From: Candidatus Bathyarchaeota archaeon BA1
GTDB lineage: Archaea; Thermoproteota; Bathyarchaeia; Bathyarchaeales; Bathyarchaeaceae
Length of the DNA: 29,048 bases
Assembly: GCA_001399805.1 (NCBI GenBank)
Contig: LIHJ01000041.1
Location: 1 to 29,048 of the forward strand
Direction of reading: 5' to 3'
The notes beneath the pieces are model-generated. The model searched no databases. It worked only from the letters and a program-made list of their open reading frames with translations, and was not told the origin of the DNA. The position numbers and the translations under genes are program-made. This document shows positions 24,122-29,048 of the stretch, in pieces (the stretch's first letter is position 1; each line of letters opens with the position of its first letter).

Positions 24122-24508
24122 TTGGGATTAAAGTTGCGACCGCCGTGCGAACTTGTCGTGCGATACGTGTTGCCCGCGTTCCGGTCTCTAGTGGCGAGGG
24201 AGCTCATCCAGAAGTATCATCTCTCGCAGATGGCTGCGGCTGAGAAGCTTGGAACGACACAGGCTGCCATAAGTCATTATCTTTATTCGAAGCGGGGGGA
24301 CAAGAGAATGCAGCAGCTTGAATCCATACCATCGGTTCAGTCTGCCGCGAGCGATGTGGCTCTGGGCATAGTCACTAAGAAGTTTTCCATGACTGAAGCC
24401 ATGCTGATGTTTTGCAAGTTGTGTACGATCTTGAGAAGGCAGGACTTCATCTGCGATTTGCATAGAGGCTTCGCTTCCCTTCCAGAGAAATGCAGCGCAT
24501 GCCTCTGA
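24122..24508 (+). CDS. HTH transcriptional regulator with C-terminal cysteine cluster (COG2522-like)
   Basis: 128 aa. The N-terminal part LRPPCELVVRYVLPAFRSLV leads into a lambda-repressor-type HTH (KYHLSQMAAAEKLGTTQAAI, SHYLYSKRGDKRM). The C-terminal part has F-C-K-L-C-T, then F-I-C-D-L-H-R and E-K-C-S-A-C-L: five Cys and one His in CxxC-x-C-xx-H-x-CxxC order, suitable for an Fe-S cluster or zinc. This matches the archaeal family I know as COG2522. Starts may be TTG 24122 or TTG 24134. Its operator-like palindrome recurs before the adjacent tRNA-Cys/SepCysS/ThiI unit, so it probably regulates itself and that operon in answer to cysteine, sulfide or Fe-S status. The role is inferred. Confidence 0.85.
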   Translation: MGLKLRPPCELVVRYVLPAFRSLVARELIQKYHLSQMAAAEKLGTTQAAISHYLYSKRGDKRMQQLESIPSVQSAASDVALGIVTKKFSMTEAMLMFCKLCTILRRQDFICDLHRGFASLPEKCSACL

Positions 24509-24530
24509 ACAATTTCGGGACACAGCAAGG

Positions 24531-24553
24531 TTTAAATCCATAACAGTGTTATA
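24531..24553 (+). promoter_or_regulatory. box A plus second copy of the palindromic operator, before tRNA-Cys
   Basis: TTTAAATC (24531-24538) is followed by CATAAC-agt-GTTATA (24539-24553 with flank). Twelve of 15 positions agree with the site at 24102-24116, and the layout relative to box A is the same. A second box A, TTTATAAC (24582-24589), closer to the tRNA, may give the tRNA its own start. Confidence 0.58.
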
Positions 24554-24617
24554 CCCAGTTAAGCTGTTGCCATTAACAAAATTTATAACTTCCCATAGGC
24601 TCTCTCAATGTTAGTTT

Positions 24618-24694
24618 GCCGGGGTGGCCGAGCGGTGCAGGCGGCGGGCTGCAGACCCGCTACTACGTGGGTTCAATTCCCACCCCCGGCTCCA
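24618..24694 (+). tRNA. tRNA-Cys (anticodon GCA), CCA encoded
   Basis: The cloverleaf is complete. The acceptor stem is GCCGGGG/CCCCGGC (24618-24624 with 24684-24690). The D stem is GCC/GGC with GG in the loop. The anticodon stem is GCGGG/CCCGC around CTGCAGA, giving GCA at 24651-24653. The T stem is GTGGG/CCCAC with loop TTCAATT. Discriminator U73 (24691), a cysteine identity base, is followed by an encoded CCA. It stands directly before the SepCysSn-like, SepCysS and ThiI genes. It is the substrate that SepRS would charge with phosphoserine and SepCysS would convert. Confidence 0.98.
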
Positions 24695-24707
24695 AATGGG
24701 GAGTTTT

Positions 24708-24917
24708 ATGTTCATATCGAGTTCGGGGTTAACGCTCATGACAACGAAGATCGTGGAGAAAACCTTTGAGGCCCTCTTCGCTTTGGAAGATTTACGAGAA
24801 GTTTTGAGAAAGACGGCCCCATTTCACAGCTTAACGAAGGAGCAGAAGGAAGAGGTGAAAGCCATTCTTAACAAGGTGCGAAAGGCGTTAGATGAGATTG
24901 AAGAGGGGTTTAAATGA
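24708..24917 (+). CDS. SepCysSn/SepCysE-like small helical protein
   Basis: 69 aa: TTKIVEKTFEALFALEDLRE, VLRKTAPFHSLTKEQKEEVK, AILNKVRKALDEIEEGFK. The A-LFALEDLREVLR-APF--LT-EQ-EEVK pattern resembles the small helical domain found fused to, or next to, SepCysS/SepRS in archaea. In methanogens SepCysE tethers SepRS and SepCysS on tRNA-Cys. An SD GGGGAG precedes the ATG at 24708; ATG 24696 (one base after the tRNA CCA) and ATG 24738 are alternatives. Its stop overlaps the SepCysS start (ATGA). It would help hand over Sep-tRNA between enzymes; the call is from pattern and position. Confidence 0.7.
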   Translation: MFISSSGLTLMTTKIVEKTFEALFALEDLREVLRKTAPFHSLTKEQKEEVKAILNKVRKALDEIEEGFK

Positions 24918-26056
24918 GCAAAGGTATCCTGTCAGAGTGGAGAGCACGAGAAGAGCTCTTCATCAACTTGGAGCCCCTACAACGGGGTGGGGTGGTCCCG
25001 GCTGAAGCCAGAAAGGTTGCTCTCTCCTACGTTAATGGTTACTCTACATGTGATCATTGCCTTGGAACTCTACACATCCTCAAGAAACCGCCTATCTGTG
25101 ACTTTCTCATCCAAGTCGCCGAATTCCTGGGAATGGATAGAGCCATCATAACCCATGGTTGCAGAGAGGCAAAATTTGCCGTAATGCACGCCATAACTAA
25201 GCCTGGGCAAGCAATCGTGATGGATGAGAATAAACATTATACGAGCTATGTGGCTGCTGAAAGGGCAGGACTGAAAATATACGAGGTTCCAAGCACAGGT
25301 CATCCCAAGTTTCGGGTTGAACCGGAAGAATACATAAGCGCCGTCGAAAAAGTGAGGAAAGAAACTGGAGAGTTGCCAATGCTTGTCTTGTTGACGCATG
25401 TGGACGGGACGTATGGCAACCTAGTTGATGCTGAAAAAGTTGGAAAAATCTGTCAAGAATACAACGTGCCATTCCTACTGAACACCGCCTACTCTTCTGG
25501 CAGAATGCCCATAAACGGAAAGAAATTACTGGCCGACTTCGTAACGTGCTCTGGTCACAAAAGCTGGGCTGCTGGGGCCGGCGTAGTTGGAATACTTGCC
25601 ATAAGAGATGAATGGAAGGATAAGGTCTTCAAGCCTTCGCAAAGATACAAGGTGAAGCCCATCGAGATACTTGGTTGCTCCGCGAGGGGATCCAGCACGC
25701 TCGTCTTGATGGCATCCTTCCCATACGTTATGGAAAGGGTTAAGCACTGGGACGTGGAGGTGGAAAAGGCTCGATGGTTTAGCAACCAGATGGAGTCCTT
25801 GGGTGACATCAGGCAGCTGGGGGACAAGCCCCACAACCACGATCTAATACGATTTGAAACGCCGGTCTTTGATCGCATAGCTCAGAAACACAAGAGGAGG
25901 GGATACTTCCTCTACGAAGAGCTCATGAAGAGAAAAATCGTTGGAATTAAGGCGGGAAAAACTAAAAGTTTTGACTTATCCACGTATGGGCTGAACAAGG
26001 AGCAGCTGAGCTATGTTATCGACAGCTTCAAAGACATCATCAACAAGCTTTCGTAG
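24914..26056 (+). CDS. pscS: O-phospho-L-seryl-tRNA:Cys-tRNA synthase (SepCysS)
   Basis: A 380-aa PLP enzyme that converts Sep-tRNA-Cys to Cys-tRNA-Cys with a sulfur donor. Markers: INLEPLQRGGVVPAEARKVA, GYSTC46DHC49LG with the paired catalytic cysteines, THGCREAKFAVMHAI, MDENKHYTSYVAAERAGL, LTHVDGTYGN, LLNTAYSSGRMPI, the PLP lysine in CSGHK216S, and LGC255SARGSSTL with the third conserved Cys. Length and all key residues are intact. It overlaps the small SepCysSn-like gene by 4 nt and ThiI follows 8 nt later. The partner SepRS must be elsewhere in the genome. Its presence implies that at least part of cysteine supply is tRNA-dependent, as in methanogens. Confidence 0.97.
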   Translation: MSKGILSEWRAREELFINLEPLQRGGVVPAEARKVALSYVNGYSTCDHCLGTLHILKKPPICDFLIQVAEFLGMDRAIITHGCREAKFAVMHAITKPGQAIVMDENKHYTSYVAAERAGLKIYEVPSTGHPKFRVEPEEYISAVEKVRKETGELPMLVLLTHVDGTYGNLVDAEKVGKICQEYNVPFLLNTAYSSGRMPINGKKLLADFVTCSGHKSWAAGAGVVGILAIRDEWKDKVFKPSQRYKVKPIEILGCSARGSSTLVLMASFPYVMERVKHWDVEVEKARWFSNQMESLGDIRQLGDKPHNHDLIRFETPVFDRIAQKHKRRGYFLYEELMKRKIVGIKAGKTKSFDLSTYGLNKEQLSYVIDSFKDIINKLS

Positions 26057-26064
26057 AGTGAGAT

Positions 26065-27279
26065 GTGAGAGCCATGCCGTCAAGTGTTATTGAGCCCAAA
26101 CTCAAATTTGACTCCGTTATCATTCGGTATGGGGGAGAGATGGGGATTAAGGGTGCTTGGACAAGGAGGTTGTATGAGCGCCACATGCTTGATAACATCA
26201 GGAATATGCTGAAACACCACAGAATCCATTATGATGTAATTATCCGAAAGCGTGGCAGGCTCTATTTGAAGACCCCGTCAGCGACGGAGGCGTCATCGAA
26301 GCTCTCTAGGGTGTTTGGCATCTCTTCCCTCTCCCCGGCAATAGAAACCACCTCAAGGCTAAGCGACATCGTGACCAAAAGCATCTCTCTTGCGGGCTCA
26401 ACTTTTCAAAAAGGAAACAGCTTTGCGGTGAGGTGCAAAAGGGCTGGGGACCACCCGTTCACCAGCGCCGATGTTTGTAAGGAAGTGGGGCATCAAATAC
26501 TGGCTGAGTTCCCCAAATTGGGCTTAAAGGTGGATTTAGAAAATCCAGATGTGATGTTGGGAATCGAGATTCGTGAGGATAGCGCCTTCCTATACACGAG
26601 TGTTGTTGATGGGGCTGGTGGGCTGCCACTTGGCGCTCAGCCAAGGGTTGTTTGCTTGTTAAGTGGAGGCATCGACTCGCCCGTTGCTTGCTGGTTGGCG
26701 ATGAAGAGGGGTTGCCCCATTGTGCCAGTATATTTTGACAATGCACCATTCACGGATGAGAGCACCACCAACCGGGCCTTGAGCGTCGCCAAGGTCCTAT
26801 TTGAGTGGGCGGTGGGCTTCCCAAGGAGGATGTACATAGTACGGCATGGGCAAAATCTTGCTGAATTCAAGGTAAGGCCACGGCTCGAACGACTCACGTG
26901 CATCCTCTGCAAGCGCATGATGTATCGCCTAGCCGAGCGAATAGCGGACATGAGAAGGGCGGAGGGGATCGTAACCGGCGAAGCCATAGGAGAACAGGCA
27001 AGCCAAACCCTGCGAAACCTAAGGGTTCTAAGCATGGCCATAACAAAGTACCCAATACACAGGCCCCTTCTGGGCTTCGATAAAGCGGAGACTGAGAGGA
27101 TGGCGAGAAAAATCGGAACCTACGAGGCCTCAATCCAAAGGGCAAAAGGCTGCGCGGCAGCTCCAAGAAAGCCGGCAACCATGGCAAGGCCGCAAGAAGT
27201 GGCTGAGGCAGAAGAGGCGCTCAACATAGGGGAAATGATCGAAAAATCAGTGAAGTCGCTCAAAATCGTGGATCTATAG
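26065..27279 (+). CDS. thiI: ThiI-like tRNA 4-thiouridine synthetase
   Basis: 404 aa. It thiolates U8 of tRNA (and can supply sulfur for thiamine). An N-terminal ferredoxin-like and THUMP part covers about 1-185 (IIRYGGEMGIKG, then FAVRCKRAGDHPFTSADVCK), followed by the adenylation PP-loop VVCLLSGGIDSPVACWLAMK at about 196-213. There is no rhodanese domain. Conserved cysteines C279 and C282 (TCILCKR) and C363 (AKGCAAAP) match the [Fe-S]-binding trio of archaeal ThiI, which uses sulfide rather than a persulfide carrier. Start GTG 26065 or ATG 26074. It sits 8 nt behind SepCysS, so two tRNA-directed sulfur enzymes share a transcript. Confidence 0.95.
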   Translation: MRAMPSSVIEPKLKFDSVIIRYGGEMGIKGAWTRRLYERHMLDNIRNMLKHHRIHYDVIIRKRGRLYLKTPSATEASSKLSRVFGISSLSPAIETTSRLSDIVTKSISLAGSTFQKGNSFAVRCKRAGDHPFTSADVCKEVGHQILAEFPKLGLKVDLENPDVMLGIEIREDSAFLYTSVVDGAGGLPLGAQPRVVCLLSGGIDSPVACWLAMKRGCPIVPVYFDNAPFTDESTTNRALSVAKVLFEWAVGFPRRMYIVRHGQNLAEFKVRPRLERLTCILCKRMMYRLAERIADMRRAEGIVTGEAIGEQASQTLRNLRVLSMAITKYPIHRPLLGFDKAETERMARKIGTYEASIQRAKGCAAAPRKPATMARPQEVAEAEEALNIGEMIEKSVKSLKIVDL

Positions 27280-27317
27280 AATTCCTTTCCCCCCAGTTTG
27301 TATTGACTACCCCACCC

Positions 27318-27370
27318 CTATATATGCCTCCCTCTCTGTGCATGCACATCAACACCATGAGATGTGCACA
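27318..27370 (+). promoter_or_regulatory. RIO2 promoter with nested palindromes
   Basis: Box A CTATATATG (27318-27326) is followed by the 12-bp perfect palindrome TGTGCATGCACA (27337-27348) and the 8-bp palindrome TGTGCACA (27363-27370). TGCACATC (27343-27350) and GATGTGCA (27361-27368) also form an inverted repeat across 10 nt. The group spans the expected transcription start. Confidence 0.5.
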
Positions 27371-27432
27371 CACATAATTCATCAAGCTCGAACTAGAAGC
27401 CTTAAATGACTCCATTTTGTTTCTTTTTTGGT

Positions 27433-28323
27433 ATGTCGGCTGCGGATGTTGCGGTTCAGGCGTTTCGCCAACTTAAACCCGAGGATTTCAGGATACTCCT
27501 AACCATTGAGATTGCCATGAGCAAACATGAATACGTGCCTCAAAATGTTATACTAAAACTTACCAACCTCAATCAGCAGGAGATCAGCTTCCGCCTCAGG
27601 CGTCTCAACCAGCTCCGTCTCGTCCGCCGGTGGACCGGCCCTTACATGGGCTTTGTGCTCAACACCTCTGGCTACGATTGTCTAGCTATTAACGCCCTTG
27701 TGAAGGCCGGTGTGCTTGAGGCTTTTGGAAAGCCGTTAGGCGTGGGGAAGGAGGCCGACGTATACGATGCATTGACACCGGGTGGAAAGCGGGTCGCTGT
27801 CAAGTTTCATCGATTGGGCAGGACGAGCTTCCGCCAAACTAGAAGAGCTCGTGGATACATCGCTGAACGTCGGCATGTCTCTTGGCTATATCAGTCTCGG
27901 CTTGCTGCAGAAAGGGAGTTTGAGGCCTTGAAGATAGTTTATCCCCATGGGGTTTCGGTTCCCGAGCCCATCCAACAAAATCGGCACGTAATTGTGATGG
28001 GGTTGATTGAAGGGGTCGAGCTTGTCCACTGTGTTAAAATCCCGAATCCCGGCGAGGTGCTGGATGGAATCCTCTCGAATGTGCGGAGAGCCTATTTAGA
28101 GGCGGGGATCATCCACGCAGACCTAAGCGAATACAACATCGTCCTTAAGCCCGATGGACACATTCTCATCATCGATTGGCCCCAATTCGTGAGGCAGGAT
28201 CACTCAAATGCTGATCAGCTCCTTGAGCGAGACATCAAAAACGTTGTAGGATACTTCCGACGCAAATTTGGATCACGTACGAAATTGAAGGATGCCTTGG
28301 CATACGTGAAAGGCATAAATTAA
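27433..28323 (+). CDS. rio2: RIO2 atypical serine kinase/ATPase
   Basis: About 296 aa. It acts in late 40S/30S-type small ribosomal subunit maturation as an ATPase/kinase. The RIO2-specific N-terminal winged helix (RQLKPEDFRILLTIEIAMSK, HEYVP, ISFRLRRLNQLRLV) is followed by the RIO fold: loop VGKEADVYDALTPGGKRVAV with the lysine in AVKFHRLG, hinge region VIVMGLIEGVEL, catalytic loop GIIHADLSEYN and metal-binding IIDWPQ. All key residues are present. I take ATG 27433, which aligns with the family start; an ATG at 27406 adds nine residues (TPFCFFFG). The gene stands alone, behind its own promoter. Confidence 0.96.
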   Translation: MSAADVAVQAFRQLKPEDFRILLTIEIAMSKHEYVPQNVILKLTNLNQQEISFRLRRLNQLRLVRRWTGPYMGFVLNTSGYDCLAINALVKAGVLEAFGKPLGVGKEADVYDALTPGGKRVAVKFHRLGRTSFRQTRRARGYIAERRHVSWLYQSRLAAEREFEALKIVYPHGVSVPEPIQQNRHVIVMGLIEGVELVHCVKIPNPGEVLDGILSNVRRAYLEAGIIHADLSEYNIVLKPDGHILIIDWPQFVRQDHSNADQLLERDIKNVVGYFRRKFGSRTKLKDALAYVKGIN

Positions 28324-28426
28324 ATCATGATCACAAGGACAACGATTAATATATCTTTTCTCTGAATCTAAAGCGGGGACGGTAAAGTGGTAACCCATCT
28401 TAAGGTTGTCTTTGCTACAAGATACT

Positions 28427-28669
28427 TCATTTTACACGGGGAATGTCAATGGTGATGTATAGGATGTTGTTCCCACGTACGAGAACGCTCCCATAATTAG
28501 CGGTTATTTGATCGTTCACGTGCTCTGACGCCCCATTGAGGATGATGTTCATGTAACCGTCACATCGAACCATAGTGCCCCTATACTCAACCCCACTCTT
28601 CAACATGATGGAAACATGGGTGTTCAGTCGTTTCGTCAACACATTCAAAGGCTTCTTACTGGGTTCCAT
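28427..28669 (-). CDS. archaeal Sm-like (LSm/SmAP) RNA-binding protein
   Basis: About 80 aa. Sm1 motif: PLNVLTKRLNTHVSIMLKSG, VEYRGTMVRCDGYMNIIL. Sm2 motif: ANYGSVLVRGNNILYITI with the RG pair that contacts RNA. It forms ring-shaped heptamers or hexamers that bind U-rich RNA. I use ATG 28669 (MEPSKKP); an upstream TTG at 28687 would add six residues. A box A (CTTTTATATG on minus) lies at 28713-28722. It converges with RIO2 across a 103-bp gap. Confidence 0.93.
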   Translation of the reverse strand: MEPSKKPLNVLTKRLNTHVSIMLKSGVEYRGTMVRCDGYMNIILNGASEHVNDQITANYGSVLVRGNNILYITIDIPRVK

Positions 28670-28834
28670 GCATGCACCGCCGATCAACCTTTAGTATTCA
28701 TCATCACCCCTCATATAAAAGTTTTATTAGACCTATCTTTTGTTGAGATACCATACGTCTTTTAAATTTTACACCCAGTCTTTCATAAAACTCCAAGAGA
28801 ATCTGGACATGAATCGATCGAAACGTCCTGAAAC

Positions 28835-29048
28835 ATGCCTCATACGATTCGAATATTGCGCTACGAAGATTCCGAAAAGCGCACAAGGAAACTAAGGTGG
28901 CTCTTAACAAAAGTCCTTAATCTGGCCGTAACTAGAACAGAACAGGTTAGGTTCACACTTTGCCTTAAAAAGCTTACATTAAACGAAGATTTGGTAATTA
29001 GGATAAGAAAGCCCAAAGGAAATACAAGGTCAGAGCTGAGGGTGAATA
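28835..29048 (+). CDS. possible basic ORF running off the window end
   Basis: ATG at 28835 opens a frame that stays open to the last base (71 codons): PHTIRILRYEDSEKRTRKLR, WLLTKVLNLAVTRTEQVRFT, LCLKKLTLNEDLVIRIRKPK. It is rich in Arg and Lys. I do not recognise it. A 68-codon ORF overlaps on the other strand (28704-28910) but looks less like protein. Only length and composition support it. Confidence 0.38.
   Translation, partial: MPHTIRILRYEDSEKRTRKLRWLLTKVLNLAVTRTEQVRFTLCLKKLTLNEDLVIRIRKPKGNTRSELRVN

Noticed and set aside
28371..28402. tRNA-like 5' half (GCGGGGACGGTAAAGTGGTA and following) behind RIO2
   Set aside because: Position 8 would be C, no anticodon stem forms and no T arm follows, so it is not a tRNA.
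28704..28910. 68-codon minus-strand ORF
   Set aside because: It overlaps the more protein-like plus frame at 28835 and the promoter region of the Sm-like gene, and shows no motif.

Overview
The window is archaeal. Supporting features are a CDC48-type double AAA+ ATPase, RIO2 kinase, an Sm-like protein, geranylgeranyl reductase, archaeal box A (TATA) promoters, many leaderless or GTG/TTG starts, ferredoxin-dependent 2-oxoacid oxidoreductase, and the tRNA-dependent cysteine pathway (SepCysS) next to its tRNA-Cys. The gene set fits an anaerobic lineage such as Bathyarchaeia or a relative. That placement is an inference; there is no marker here that fixes it.

Layout. (1) 1-4456, a heat-shock block: cdc48 with an unusual C-terminal HExxH metalloprotease-like domain, hsp20, and a divergent ArsR/Phr-like regulator with a perfect inverted repeat between them. 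(2) 4457-6000, decayed DNA: the end of an IS605-type TnpB, an unrecognised frameshifted gene and a FeoB-like tail. (3) 6100-10800, metal transport and membrane: ZIP transporter, DtxR/FeoA regulator, FUN14 protein, geranylgeranyl reductase and a second ZIP. (4) 10800-11700, thioredoxin and a CoA-binding Rossmann protein. (5) 11700-15300, a VorB-type 2-oxoacid:ferredoxin oxidoreductase operon (D-A-B-C order, minus strand). Two tiny coupled ORFs precede it and a broken second gamma subunit follows it. (6) 15300-23100, a region rich in decay: small membrane proteins, a ThiF/MoeB-like E1 gene with at least four lesions, broken hemD, truncated cobA, a truncated M29-peptidase-like gene, and a ParB-like fragment in a 926-bp segment bounded by 24-bp inverted repeats. 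Intact genes among them include a glycine-zipper membrane protein, a HEPN/PaREP1-like protein and a winged-helix protein with a retropepsin-like domain. (7) 23100-24000, a DUF429 protein and a coiled-coil membrane anchor. (8) 24100-27280, a cysteine/thiolation block: Cys-rich HTH regulator, tRNA-Cys(GCA), SepCysSn/SepCysE-like small protein, SepCysS and ThiI. (9) 27400-29048, RIO2 kinase, Sm-like protein and a possible ORF running off the end.

How the parts work together. The clearest functional unit is block 8. The tRNA, the enzyme that turns Sep-tRNA-Cys into Cys-tRNA-Cys, its small partner and a tRNA thiolase lie in one direction. The same operator-like palindrome, (T/C)ATAAC-N3-GTTATA, sits just after a box A both before the HTH gene and before the tRNA. 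Block 1 repeats the Pyrococcus Phr/Hsp20/AAA+ heat-shock logic, but with a protease-like tail on the ATPase. Broken genes are concentrated in blocks 2, 5 and 6. Because the long conserved genes are clean, this looks more like real decay than uniform sequencing error, although several lesions lie in homopolymer runs.
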